From NCBI RefSeq assembly GCF_003635115.1, contig NZ_RBXJ01000001.1, forward strand, positions 1,302,001 to 1,366,000: a stretch of 64,000 bases of DNA, read 5' to 3'. The notes under the pieces are model-generated. The model was given only the letters and a program-made list of their open reading frames with translations, had not been told where the DNA came from and searched no databases. This DNA is from Microbacterium sp. AG1240 (GTDB lineage: Bacteria > Actinomycetota > Actinomycetes > Actinomycetales > Microbacteriaceae). Of this stretch, positions 46,300 through 53,954 are shown piece by piece. Within the stretch, counting starts at the first letter, position 1. Every line of letters begins with the position of its first letter. Made by a program: the position numbers and the translations under genes.

Positions 46300-47559
46300 A
46301 TGGGTCGAGCTGACGGATCGGGGCGCATCGTCTCGTCGGATGCGGCGGACGACACCGGAGCAGGAATCCTGCACGTCGACATGGATGCCTTCTACGCGTC
46401 GGTGGAGATGCTCGACGACCCGTCGCTGCGCGGTAAGCCGATCATCGTCGGAGGCACCGAGGGGCGCGGCGTGGTGTCGGCGGCATCGTACGAGGCACGC
46501 CGATACGGTGTGCGGTCGGCGATGTCGATGGGGCAGGCGCTGCGCCTGTGCCCGATGGCGACAGTGGTGAGCCCGCATTTCGATCGCTATGTCGCGCTGT
46601 CCAAGCAGGTGATGTCGATCTTCTCCGACGTCACCCCGTTGGTGGAGCCCCTCTCGATCGACGAGGCATTCCTCGACGTGCGCGGCGCGCGCCGTCTGTG
46701 GGGGAGTCCCGGCGTGATCGCGCGTGCGCTCCGTCAACGCGTGCGCGACGAGACCGGTCTCACGTGCAGCATCGGTGCGGCGGCGACGAAGCACGTCGCC
46801 AAGATGGCCTCGACGATCAGCAAACCCGATGGGCTCTTGATCGTGGCCGAGCACGAGACGGCGGCGTTCCTGGCTCCGCGACCCGTCCGTGCGCTCTGGG
46901 GGGTGGGGCCCAAGGCATCGGAGGCTCTCGAGTCCCGAGGTATCCGCACCGTCGGCGACGTGCTCGGCACGCCTCGTCCCGTACTCGATCGAGCCCTCGG
47001 CGCGGCCATGGGCGAACGCATCTGGAACCTCGCGCGAGGCATCGATGTGCGCGAGGTCGACACGACCCGCGTCGAGAAGAGCATCGGCCACGAAGAGACC
47101 TTCTCCGACGACATCTCCTCGACCGACGTTCTGCACGTCGAGCTGCGCCGCCTCGCCGATCGGGTGGGCGCGCGCCTCCGCGGTCACGGGGTCGAGGCGT
47201 CCACGATCGCCATCAAGGTGCGCTTCTCGGATTTCACCACGCTCAGCCGATCGCGCACCCTCGCCGAGCCGTCGGCGGTCGGTCAGCGCATCGGCGAGGC
47301 GGCGATCGAGCTCTTCGACGCCATCGAGCGCCCGCTGCCCGTGCGGCTGATCGGAGTTCGTGCCGAGAAGCTCCGCGCCCCCTCGTCGGGCTTCGCCCTG
47401 TGGGACGACGACGAGGAGTGGCGCCGGGTCGAGGGTGCGCTCGACGACGCGACCGCGCGCTTCGGCAAGGGCGTCATCACGAGGGCGGCTCTTCTCGGAC
47501 CGATGCGTGACACGGGGGCGTTGCCGTCGCATCCCCGCCCGTCTTCTGACAGGCGGTGA
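46300..47559 (+). CDS. dinB: DNA polymerase IV (Y family)
   Basis: Low-fidelity translesion polymerase. The 419-residue protein has catalytic motifs ILHVDMDAFYASVEM (first acidic residues) and PLSIDEAFLDVRG (second pair), the steric gate in DAFYAS, and the little-finger domain (about 265-380). The extreme C-terminus lacks a clear QxxLxLF clamp-binding motif. A GAGAAT hexamer six bases before the ATG at 46300 is a possible leaderless -10. No LexA-type box (GAAC-n4-GTTC) is seen upstream. Confidence 0.95.
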   Translation: MGRADGSGRIVSSDAADDTGAGILHVDMDAFYASVEMLDDPSLRGKPIIVGGTEGRGVVSAASYEARRYGVRSAMSMGQALRLCPMATVVSPHFDRYVALSKQVMSIFSDVTPLVEPLSIDEAFLDVRGARRLWGSPGVIARALRQRVRDETGLTCSIGAAATKHVAKMASTISKPDGLLIVAEHETAAFLAPRPVRALWGVGPKASEALESRGIRTVGDVLGTPRPVLDRALGAAMGERIWNLARGIDVREVDTTRVEKSIGHEETFSDDISSTDVLHVELRRLADRVGARLRGHGVEASTIAIKVRFSDFTTLSRSRTLAEPSAVGQRIGEAAIELFDAIERPLPVRLIGVRAEKLRAPSSGFALWDDDEEWRRVEGALDDATARFGKGVITRAALLGPMRDTGALPSHPRPSSDRR

Positions 47560-47609
47560 TCCGCGCATCTCGCCGCCGTCAAGGCCTGGGAACCCGGAAG
47601 TCCGACGGG

Positions 47610-47615
47610 TACGGT
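47610..47615 (+). promoter_or_regulatory. -10 hexamer TACGGT of the gene at 47622
   Basis: TACGGT is six bases before the ATG (spacer GGGGGC), the leaderless layout. Same hexamer and spacing as before the gene at 17535. Confidence 0.45.
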
Positions 47616-47621
47616 GGGGGC

Positions 47622-47942
47622 ATGCCCAACATCGCACTAGAGCTCGGTGAGCAGTCCGCCTCCTTCGGAGTGAAGTCCTCCTACGGTGAGCAGCAGGACG
47701 TCGACGGCGTCCGCCTCATCCCGGTGGCACTCACCTGGACCGGTTTCGGGGGCGGCTCCGACGAGTCCGGCAACGGCGGTGGCGGTGGCGGCGGGTACTC
47801 TCTGCCGCTCGGTGCGTACATCCGTCGCGGCGACGATCTGCGATTCGAGCCGAACATCGTCGCTTTCGCCGCGGTGGCCATCCCGCTGGTGTGGGTGGTC
47901 GGACGCGCGCTCAGCCGTGTCATCCGCGCACTCAAGAAGTAG
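47622..47942 (+). CDS. Small GerW/YtfJ-like membrane-associated protein
   Basis: A 106-residue protein: a short beta-rich part (LIPVALTWTGFGGGSD), a glycine run (about 50-58), a second beta segment (YSLPLGAYIRRGDDLRFEPN) and one C-terminal hydrophobic helix (about 79-97) ending in lysines. The glycine-rich centre followed by a G-A-Y-x-x turn resembles the GerW/YtfJ sporulation family, which is widespread in non-sporulating actinobacteria with unknown role. Assignment is tentative. Confidence 0.6.
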   Translation: MPNIALELGEQSASFGVKSSYGEQQDVDGVRLIPVALTWTGFGGGSDESGNGGGGGGGYSLPLGAYIRRGDDLRFEPNIVAFAAVAIPLVWVVGRALSRVIRALKK

Positions 47943-48510
47943 CGTCGATCCGGTCGCTCGCGCACTCGACGCGGCTGTCGCACGCGTCCTCGACTCCGTG
48001 ATCGGGGTCGAGGCCGCCAACCCCGTCATCCTGATCGACGGGCAGAGTGGTGCGGGCAAGACCACGCTCGCGCGGCGCATCGTCGAGAGATGGCCCGTGC
48101 AGGGCCGCGTGCAGTCGGTGGCGCTGGATTCCCTCTATCCCGGATGGGATGGGCTCGAGGCGGGAGTCGAGTACGCGCGCGGGGCCATTCTCATGCCGCA
48201 TGCGCGCGGATTGATCGGAGTGTGGCATCGCTGGGATTGGGTCGAGGGCGCCCGCGCCGAGGCGAGCGCCGTCGACCCTTCGCTGCCGCTGATCGTCGAA
48301 GGGTCGGGACTCCTCACCCCGGCCACGGCGCGTCTCGGCGATGTCAGGGTCTGGTTGGAGTCTCCGGCACCGGAGAGACGCAGGCGCGGTATCGCGCGTG
48401 ACGGTGAGACGTACGAGCCGCACTGGAATCGCTGGGCGGCGCAGGAGGAAGCGCACATCGTCCGGGACGACCCGACCGCCCACGCCACGCTCGTCCTGGC
48501 GGTACCGTGA
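47917..48510 (+). CDS. P-loop nucleoside/nucleotide kinase-like ATPase
   Basis: About 197 residues with a Walker A LIDGQSGAGKTTLARRI and a downstream RWAAQEEAH lid-like segment, as in uridine kinase or shikimate-kinase-like P-loop enzymes. A conserved Asp in SVALDSLYPGWDG probably contacts substrate. The start is uncertain: GTG at 47917 (overlapping the previous gene by 26 bases) or GTG at 47998, neither with a good ribosome-binding site. Known relatives in actinobacteria carry only general ATP-binding annotations. Its stop is two bases from that of the convergent DUF2017 gene. Confidence 0.7.
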   Translation: MSSAHSRSSVDPVARALDAAVARVLDSVIGVEAANPVILIDGQSGAGKTTLARRIVERWPVQGRVQSVALDSLYPGWDGLEAGVEYARGAILMPHARGLIGVWHRWDWVEGARAEASAVDPSLPLIVEGSGLLTPATARLGDVRVWLESPAPERRRRGIARDGETYEPHWNRWAAQEEAHIVRDDPTAHATLVLAVP

Positions 48511-48511
48511 A

Positions 48512-49021
48512 TCAGCGCGAGGCCTCTACCGCCTGAACGAGACCGTCGAGGCGGAAGCCCAGCCACTCGTAGATTCCGAAGCGGGGGTCATCCTCGTCGT
48601 GGTCTTCTTCCGCTTCGATCCCAAGCCGCGATGCGAGCACGAGCCGTATAGCCGCGAGTGAACGCATCCATGCCCCCGACTCTTCGTCGTCCAGGGTGAG
48701 TACGAAGGCGCGCGTCAGTTCGGCCTCGTCGGCGGTTGCGATGTCGAGCTCGGGCCCGCCGGTCGAGAGCGACGCGAGCACCACGTCGGCATCGTGCTGA
48801 CGTCGGTCGAGCAGGTCGGAACCCGTGAGTCTGCGGAACTCGGCGGAGGCATCGGCGTCGTCGGCATAGGCGTCGGGGAGGAGCCGTGCCACGGCCGGAT
48901 CGGGGGGAGCTGCGCCTTCGATGGAGGTGGCGTCGAGGAGTTCGACGAACTGCCTCACCATCCCGGACAGGTGCACGGCCTCCATGGCCGAGATCTCGAG
49001 GACGACGATCCTGCCGGTCAT
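48512..49021 (-). CDS. DUF2017 family protein
   Basis: A 169-residue acidic helical protein, conserved in actinobacteria immediately after clpS. It begins MTGRIVVLEISAMEAVHLSGMVRQFVELLD and ends with a WLGFRLDGLVQ segment. No catalytic motif is visible. The ATG at 49021 overlaps the clpS stop (ATGA). Conserved pairing suggests a role linked to ClpS-dependent N-degron proteolysis, but that is inference from context only. Confidence 0.88.
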   Translation of the reverse strand: MTGRIVVLEISAMEAVHLSGMVRQFVELLDATSIEGAAPPDPAVARLLPDAYADDADASAEFRRLTGSDLLDRRQHDADVVLASLSTGGPELDIATADEAELTRAFVLTLDDEESGAWMRSLAAIRLVLASRLGIEAEEDHDEDDPRFGIYEWLGFRLDGLVQAVEASR

Positions 49022-49314
49022 GACGACGTTCCATTCCGCACGGTCGCCCACAGGCCGTAGTCGTGCATCGCTTGGGTGTGCAGTTCCATCTGTTCGCGCG
49101 GTCCGTGCGCGACGACCGCGTGCCCCTCGTGGTGCACCGCGAGCATCAGGCGGGATGCCGTGTCGGCGTCGAAGCCGAAGTACTCCCGGAAGACATGCGC
49201 CACGTAGCTCATGAGGTTCACCGGATCGTTCCAGACCACGGTCTGCCAGGCGTCGTCGCCGACCCGATCCGTGTCGAGGTGCTCTCGGACGTCGGTAAGC
49301 GTGAGTGAGATCAT
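49018..49314 (-). CDS. clpS: ClpS, ATP-dependent Clp protease adaptor
   Basis: Delivers N-degron substrates to ClpC/ClpA-ClpP. The 98-residue protein has the binding-pocket motifs WQTVVWNDPVNLMSYVAHVF (N-D-x-x-x-x) and MLAVHHEGHAVVAHG, which form the hydrophobic N-end pocket. I start at the ATG at 49314 because it overlaps the metallopeptidase stop as ATGA. An ATG three codons upstream is possible but less likely. Middle gene of metallopeptidase-clpS-DUF2017. Confidence 0.95.
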   Translation of the reverse strand: MISLTLTDVREHLDTDRVGDDAWQTVVWNDPVNLMSYVAHVFREYFGFDADTASRLMLAVHHEGHAVVAHGPREQMELHTQAMHDYGLWATVRNGTSS

Positions 49315-49664
49315 CAGGCCCATCCCAACTCGTGCAGCCGCTCATCATCGATGCCGTAGAAGTGCGCGATCTCGTGCACCAGCGTCGTGTGCACCTCGTC
49401 GCGGAGTTCTTCCTCGTCTTCGCACACGGCGAGATGGGCCTCGCGGTAGAGGATGATCCGATCGGGCAGCTCGCCGACGCCGTAGCGTTCCCGCTCGGTC
49501 AACGCCCAGCCGTCGTAGAGGCCGAGCAGGTCGAGACTGCCGTCTTCTGCTCTGTCTTCGACGACGAAGACGACGTTGTCGAGACCGTCGATCATCTCGT
49601 CGGGAAGCCGGTCGAGCTCGTCTACGACGATTCTTTCGAACGCGTCGGCATCCAGGTCATGCAT
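49314..49664 (-). CDS. Zincin-like metallopeptidase family protein (HExxH)
   Basis: A 116-residue protein with an HExxH zinc motif in LVHEIAHFYGIDD (about residues 102-114), of the small zincin-like family conserved with clpS in actinobacteria. Substrate is unknown. It starts at the ATG at 49664, exactly one base after the 3' A of tRNA-His (CCA then ATG), so there is no room for a leader if the tRNA is cut out. An upstream in-frame ATG would lie inside the tRNA and is not credible. First protein gene of the metallopeptidase-clpS-DUF2017 run. Confidence 0.88.
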   Translation of the reverse strand: MHDLDADAFERIVVDELDRLPDEMIDGLDNVVFVVEDRAEDGSLDLLGLYDGWALTERERYGVGELPDRIILYREAHLAVCEDEEELRDEVHTTLVHEIAHFYGIDDERLHELGWA

Positions 49665-49741
49665 TGGGGTGAGTAACGGGGCTCGAACCCGCGACATCGG
49701 CCACCACAAGGCCGCGCTCTACCAACTGAGCTATACCCACC
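49665..49741 (-). tRNA. tRNA-His (GTG), with G-1 and encoded CCA
   Basis: Minus-strand cloverleaf: acceptor GTGGGTA with TACTCAC, D arm AGCTCAGTTGGTAGAGC, anticodon stem CGGCC/GGCCG enclosing TTGTGGT (anticodon GTG) and T arm GCGGGTTCGAGCCCCG. An extra G (49741) pairs with C73, the identity element of tRNA-His. The CCA end is encoded, finishing at 49665. The ATG of the metallopeptidase gene follows with no gap. Confidence 0.97.
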
Positions 49742-49777
49742 ATGTCTCCCGCTCGCGCGGGCAACCCAACGATTCTC

Positions 49778-50404
49778 TCACACTCCCACCGGGAACGACG
49801 ACACGGTGGCGGCCGCGGCTGCCTTCGCTGCATCGCTGGTGGGCCCGGGCTCGGGCACGAACACCGCCTGACGGTAGTACGCGAGTTCACGGATCGATTC
49901 ACGGATGTCGGCGAGCGCGCGGTGCCCGCCGTCTTTCGCAGGCGCGTGGAAGTACGCACGCGGGAACCACCGACGGGAAAGCTCTTTCACGCTCGAGACG
50001 TCGATGTTCCGGTAGTGCAGCCAGCGATCGACGCGCGGCATGTACTTCGCGAGGAACATGCGATCGGTGCCGATCGTGTTGCCCGCCAGCGGCGCCTTGC
50101 CCTCCACCGGTGCGAAGCGCTGGATGTACTCCAGCGCGTGGAACTCGGCGTCGGCGAGGCTCACGCCGTGGGGGATCTCTTCGAGCAGTCCGGAGGAGCG
50201 GTGCATGTCGGTGACGAACTCGCTCATCGACGCCAGGGCCGAGTCGTCGGGTTTGATGACGATGGAGAACCCGGGGTCGAGGATGCGGAGATCGAAATCG
50301 GTGACGACGACGGCGATCTCGACGAGTTCGTCGACATCGAGATCGAGTCCCGTCATCTCGCAGTCGATCCAGACAAGTCGATCGTTCTCGGAGGCAGCCA
50401 CCAT
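49778..50404 (-). CDS. orn: Oligoribonuclease
   Basis: A DEDDh 3'-5' exonuclease that degrades di- and oligonucleotides, including linear products of c-di-GMP breakdown. The 208-residue protein carries the four acidic residues and histidine: WIDCEMTGLD (D, E), NTIGTDRMFLAKYMP (D) and HRALADIRESI (H and D). I start at the ATG at 50404, seven bases after a TAGACT -10, which predicts a leaderless transcript. The longer form from the upstream ATG (50434) would cross that promoter. Lies just before tRNA-His on the same strand. Confidence 0.96.
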   Translation of the reverse strand: MVAASENDRLVWIDCEMTGLDLDVDELVEIAVVVTDFDLRILDPGFSIVIKPDDSALASMSEFVTDMHRSSGLLEEIPHGVSLADAEFHALEYIQRFAPVEGKAPLAGNTIGTDRMFLAKYMPRVDRWLHYRNIDVSSVKELSRRWFPRAYFHAPAKDGGHRALADIRESIRELAYYRQAVFVPEPGPTSDAAKAAAAATVSSFPVGV

Positions 50405-50411
50405 GCGCCTC

Positions 50412-50417
50412 AGTCTA
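50412..50417 (-). promoter_or_regulatory. -10 hexamer TAGACT of orn
   Basis: TAGACT on the minus strand, then GAGGCGC (seven bases), then the ATG at 50404. Located 28 bases after the tRNA-Arg 3' end, so orn may be read both from here and through tRNA-Arg. Confidence 0.55.
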
Positions 50418-50445
50418 ATGACGGGCGTCGACACGCGGTGTGGAG

Positions 50446-50518
50446 TCCCCCAGGCACGATTCGAACGTGCGACAAACGGATTAGAAGGCCGTTGCTCTAT
50501 CCACTGAGCTACTGGGGG
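50446..50518 (-). tRNA. tRNA-Arg (TCT)
   Basis: Minus-strand cloverleaf: acceptor CCCCCAG (5') with CTGGGGG, T8-A9, D arm GCTCAGTGGATAGAGC, anticodon loop CTTCTAA (anticodon TCT, reads AGA/AGG), T arm GCACGTTCGAATCGTGC and discriminator A. CCA is not encoded (CTC follows). AGA/AGG are rare codons in this GC-rich sequence. Confidence 0.93.
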
Positions 50519-50612
50519 CCGACGACCAGAGTAGCGGGGGTCGCACCGGCGTGCACTGGCGCGAGCTCCGCGCCAGGCGTAGCGTCGGCAGAACAGGCGT
50601 AAGGAGTCGACG

Positions 50613-50822
50613 ATGACCGAAGCGAAGACGCGCAGGCTGTGGGTGGCCTATGGGCCGGCGGGTGCCGTGGGCAAGATCCAGACGGACGAGGAGTCGTACG
50701 TCGTCCAGATGGCGGGCGCGAACGAGGAGCTCGGGCGGTACCCGACCATGGAGATCGCCAAATCCGCCCTCACCGCGCATCTGAAACCCGGGTCCGAGCG
50801 CCCCGAGTTCCGCGAGCACTGA
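50613..50822 (+). CDS. Small conserved protein, function unknown
   Basis: A 69-residue protein with a WVAYGPAGAVGKIQTDEESYVVQM N-terminal part that looks beta-rich and a helical C-terminus (YPTMEIAKSALTAHL). The ATG has AAGGAG seven bases upstream, one of the few well-spaced Shine-Dalgarno sites before a first gene here. Related short proteins in other actinobacteria carry misleading methyltransferase labels; no such motif is present. Confidence 0.65.
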   Translation: MTEAKTRRLWVAYGPAGAVGKIQTDEESYVVQMAGANEELGRYPTMEIAKSALTAHLKPGSERPEFREH

Positions 50823-50840
50823 GCGAGGAGCGCCGGGCGG

Positions 50841-51440
50841 TCAGGCTTCGACCCGCACCCGGCGTCGTTCTCCGAGGTCGAACAGCGGCAGCGCGTGGTG
50901 CACCAGCGGTCCGATGCAGATCGCGAAGATCACGGTGCCCACTCCGACGGTGCCGCCCAGCAGCCACCCGGCGATGAGCACCGAGCTCTCGACGAGGAGC
51001 CGGCACACCCAGATCGGCCACCCGAGACGGCGGTGCAGACCCGTCATGAGGCCGTCCCGCGGGCCCGGCCCGAAGGCGGCCCCCAGGTAGAGGCCGGAGG
51101 CGAGCGCGACGAGCAGGATTCCGCCGACGAGCATCGCGCCGCCCGTCCAGAGGTCCGGTGCGGCGGGCACGAGCGCCATGGTCGCCTGTATCGACGTACC
51201 GACGAGAGCGACATTGGCGATGGTGCCGATTCCGGGCCTCTGCCGGAGCGGGATCCAGACCAGGAGCACGAGCGCACCGAGGATGTTCGTCACCCAGCCG
51301 ATGCCGATACCGGTGTGGATCGAGATGCCCTCGGCGAAGACGGTCCACGGGTCGACGCCCCATCCGGCACGGATGGTCAGGGCGCACCCGGCGCCGTACA
51401 GCATCAGACCGATGAGGAGTTGAAGGATGCGTCGTGCCAT
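50841..51440 (-). CDS. yczE: YczE/YitT-like integral membrane protein
   Basis: A 199-residue protein with about five or six membrane segments (about 5-25, 45-70, 75-95, 105-130, 145-190). It has the characteristic GWGVDPWTVFAEGIS and FGPGPRDGLMTGLHRRLGW motifs of the YczE family. It is divergent from a MocR-type regulator with a palindromic operator between them, the same pairing described for yczE and yczR in other bacteria. What it transports, if anything, is unknown. Start ATG at 51440; an upstream ATG would overlap the operator. Confidence 0.82.
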   Translation of the reverse strand: MARRILQLLIGLMLYGAGCALTIRAGWGVDPWTVFAEGISIHTGIGIGWVTNILGALVLLVWIPLRQRPGIGTIANVALVGTSIQATMALVPAAPDLWTGGAMLVGGILLVALASGLYLGAAFGPGPRDGLMTGLHRRLGWPIWVCRLLVESSVLIAGWLLGGTVGVGTVIFAICIGPLVHHALPLFDLGERRRVRVEA

Positions 51441-51446
51441 GCCCAC

Positions 51447-51499
51447 ATCCAATCACCGGATTGGATCACCTCGAAGAGTCCAATCTATGTAATCTGGAC
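51447..51499. promoter_or_regulatory. Operator region between yczE and the MocR regulator
   Basis: A perfect palindrome ATCCAATC (51447-51454), ACCG, GATTGGAT (51459-51466). A second related site has GTCCAATC (51478-51485) and an imperfect partner AATCTGGAC (51491-51499). The second partner contains the TAATCT -10 (51490-51495), six bases before the regulator ATG at 51502. The first palindrome sits directly before the yczE start. Binding by the MocR protein to both, with autoregulation, is the simplest reading. Confidence 0.65.
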
Positions 51500-51501
51500 C
51501 C

Positions 51502-52920
51502 ATGGACTCACGGATATCGGCTCGCGCCCTCGCTGCCTCGCTGGGTGGGTGGCGTTCGAAGGAGCCCGTGTACGAGGCCCTCGCGGACGGTATCCGGCTG
51601 TTGTGCCTCGACAATCGGATCGCGCCGCGCACGGCGCTCCCGGCGGAGCGTGAACTGTCTGCCGAGCTGCGCCTGAGCCGCACGACGGTGGCGGCCGCCT
51701 ACCGGAGCCTGCGGGACACCGGGCACATCGAGAGCGTTCGCGGCTCCGGCAGCATCACTCTGCCGCTGCGGCGCACGGATCCTGGGCACCGCGCCACCGG
51801 CGACGAGACCATCGACCTCCAGCAGGCGAGCCCACCGGCCTGGCCCGGGCTGGCCGGCGTCATCACCGAGGTCGCCGCCGGTGCGGCGACACTCGTCTCC
51901 ACCGTCGGCTACGACATCGTCGGCCGCCCCGGTCTGCGCGATGCCATCGCCGCTCGCTACACGGCTCGGGGGATTCCGACCTCGCCCGACGAGGTGATGA
52001 TCACGACAGGGGCGCAGAGCGCCATCCACCTGATCGCCTCGGTGCTGCTGGGGCGTGCCGACAGAGTACTCATCGAGACACCCACCTACCCCCACGCCGC
52101 CGACGCCTTCCGTCGAGCCGGAGCTCGCATGGTCGGCGTTCCGGTGACGACGTCGGATGGCTGGGACCTCGACCGCGCCGAGCAGGCGTTCGCGCGAACC
52201 CTTCCGGTGCTGGCGTACCTGATGCCCGACTTCCAGAATCCGACGGGTCGCACGATGACGGCGCAGGAGCGCGCCATCATCGCCGCCGCCGCCGACCGCT
52301 CGGGCACGCTCGTCGTCGTCGACGAGACCACGTCCGATCTCGACATCGATCGGGCGGTCGAGCCGGAGCCGTTCGGCGGGGGCCAGGCCTTGATCCGACT
52401 CGGGTCGCTCGGGAAGACGGTGTGGGGTGGCCTGCGGATCGGTTGGATCCGTGCGGAGGTCGAGCTCATTCGCCGCCTGGTCTCGGCGCGGGCGGTGCAC
52501 GACCTCGGCACGCCGGAGATCGAACAGGCGGTCGCGGAGGCGCTCCTTCCGCGTCTCGACGAGATCGCCCATCAACGCGCCCACCTCCTGCGGCAGGGGC
52601 GCGATGCCGTCTCAGCCGCACTGCGCGAGCGGCTTCCCCAGTGGCGGGTGCCCACCGCCGATGGAGGAGTCTCGCTGTGGGTCGAACTGGATGCTCCGCT
52701 GAGCTCCGGGTTGGTCATGGCCGCGCGAGCGCGGGGGTTGTACCTCTCGGCCGGTTCGCGCTTCGCGGTCGAGGGCGGCTACGACCGCCACCTGCGCGTG
52801 CCCTTCACGGCCCCGGCGACGACCCTCGTCAGTGCCGTGTCGATCCTGGAGCAGGTCTGGCCGACCGTGCACGACGGCGCTCCTCGCGCCCTCGTCGACA
52901 GCTTCGACGCCGTGGTCTGA
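51502..52920 (+). CDS. MocR-family transcriptional regulator (GntR HTH plus aminotransferase domain), YczR-like
   Basis: A 472-residue protein with an N-terminal GntR-type winged helix (about 20-85; LPAERELSAELRLSRTTVAAAYRSL) joined to a fold-type I aminotransferase domain (about 105-465). PLP residues look intact: D274 (VVVDETTSDL) and the Schiff-base lysine K305 in RLGSLGKTVWGGLRIGW. MocR regulators sense PLP or its adducts. Its divergent partner is yczE, which identifies it as YczR-like rather than PdxR; no pdxST genes are near. Predicted leaderless from TAATCT at 51490. Confidence 0.88.
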   Translation: MDSRISARALAASLGGWRSKEPVYEALADGIRLLCLDNRIAPRTALPAERELSAELRLSRTTVAAAYRSLRDTGHIESVRGSGSITLPLRRTDPGHRATGDETIDLQQASPPAWPGLAGVITEVAAGAATLVSTVGYDIVGRPGLRDAIAARYTARGIPTSPDEVMITTGAQSAIHLIASVLLGRADRVLIETPTYPHAADAFRRAGARMVGVPVTTSDGWDLDRAEQAFARTLPVLAYLMPDFQNPTGRTMTAQERAIIAAAADRSGTLVVVDETTSDLDIDRAVEPEPFGGGQALIRLGSLGKTVWGGLRIGWIRAEVELIRRLVSARAVHDLGTPEIEQAVAEALLPRLDEIAHQRAHLLRQGRDAVSAALRERLPQWRVPTADGGVSLWVELDAPLSSGLVMAARARGLYLSAGSRFAVEGGYDRHLRVPFTAPATTLVSAVSILEQVWPTVHDGAPRALVDSFDAVV

Positions 52921-52923
52921 GCG

Positions 52924-53175
52924 TCATCGCTGATAGCGCAGACAGTCGAACGCGTCGGAGACGGCCCAGAATTCGCCGAGTGAGCGGAACGTTCGCGTGC
53001 CGCCGTGGTAACGCTCCGCACGGAACTTCCACTCGTCGCCGCTCGGGATGGCTCGTACGTGACCTAGCGGTCTTCCCTCTGCGTCCGCCACTCGCCACAG
53101 CGTCGGCGCCGCACGGGTGAGGCGCACCCAGGGCGGTAGGTCGAATATCGGGGCTCCCCGCTCCAGCGTCTGCAT
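52924..53175 (-). CDS. Small protein of unknown function
   Basis: An 83-residue protein starting at the ATG at 53175, with GGAGGA six bases upstream. It is rich in Trp and Arg (PPWVRLTRAAPTLWRV, WKFRAERYHGG, FWAVSDAFDCLRY), suggesting a compact beta fold. No known family recognised. It converges on the MocR gene with three bases between the stops. Upstream, at 53233-53249, lies ATCGGCG-TTT-CGCCGAT, a 7-base hairpin in its leader or promoter. Confidence 0.6.
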   Translation of the reverse strand: MQTLERGAPIFDLPPWVRLTRAAPTLWRVADAEGRPLGHVRAIPSGDEWKFRAERYHGGTRTFRSLGEFWAVSDAFDCLRYQR

Positions 53176-53398
53176 GATCGTTCCTCCGTTCGAGTTCGAA
53201 GGTATGTCCACCCTCCGACATCGCCTCCTCCCATCGGCGTTTCGCCGATCGGCTCCTCCCCACCGGGGGCAGAGGCGTGGTCATCCCCAGAAGACCGATG
53301 GGCGCCGCCCCTCCGCCGGTCCCACGGCGAAGCTGGATGCGCTTCGGCGCCCGACGGGCACTCGGGTGCCGAAGCATCCTCGACGGAAAGGAACAGGA

Positions 53399-53932
53399 AT
53401 GGCCGACACGATCACGTTCACGGGCAATCTCGCCGCGGAGCCGGAGCAACGAATCCTCGGGGGCGGTGTGTCCGTCACCAATTTCCGCGTCGGGTCCACG
53501 CATCGCCGGTTCGACAAGCCGACCGAACGATGGGTCGACGTCTACACGAACTGGTACCAGGTGTCGGCCTACCGCGCGCTCGGCGAGAACGCCTTCGCCT
53601 CGCTCCACAAGGGGGATCGCGTGATCGTCACGGGTCGCCTGCGTCTGCGTGAGTGGGACAACGGCACCAAGCGCGGTCTGGCGGTCGAGGTCGAGGCGGA
53701 CGCCGTCGGGCACGATCTGCTCCGGGGCCGCACGACCTTCCACAAGATTGGCGCCGCCGCCGAGCCCGGCCCGTCGGGGCCTGCGGTCGGGGCCGTCGCG
53801 GAGCAGCCGGAGCCGGCGCCGGCGGCCGCGGGCGTGTCGCCGGTGGCCGCGACCGATGCCGGCGGGTGGGGCATTCCCGCCGCGACGGTCGACCGTGCGC
53901 CGGAGGCCGAGCTCGCCGACACTCCGTTCTGA
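53399..53932 (+). CDS. Single-stranded DNA-binding protein (paralogue with short acidic tip)
   Basis: A 177-residue protein with an N-terminal OB fold (1-110; ITFTGNLAAEPEQRIL, NFRVGSTHRRFDK, WVDVYTNWYQVSAYRALGENAFASLHKGDRVIVTGRLRLREW) and a disordered Ala/Pro/Glu tail. The C-terminus is ELADTPF: it ends in the Pro-Phe needed for partner binding but has few of the acidic residues of a normal SSB tip. The gene is not next to rpsF/rpsR as the housekeeping ssb is, so I regard it as a second SSB. ATG at 53399 after an AAAGGAACAGGA purine tract. Confidence 0.85.
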   Translation: MADTITFTGNLAAEPEQRILGGGVSVTNFRVGSTHRRFDKPTERWVDVYTNWYQVSAYRALGENAFASLHKGDRVIVTGRLRLREWDNGTKRGLAVEVEADAVGHDLLRGRTTFHKIGAAAEPGPSGPAVGAVAEQPEPAPAAAGVSPVAATDAGGWGIPAATVDRAPEAELADTPF

Positions 53933-53942
53933 GGTGCGCCCG

Positions 53943-53948
53943 TAGACT
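53943..53948 (+). promoter_or_regulatory. -10 hexamer TAGACT of the lipoprotein gene at 53955
   Basis: TAGACT is six bases before the GTG at 53955 (spacer CGCAGC, not purine-rich), which favours a leaderless message over a Shine-Dalgarno start. Confidence 0.55.
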
Positions 53949-53954
53949 CGCAGC

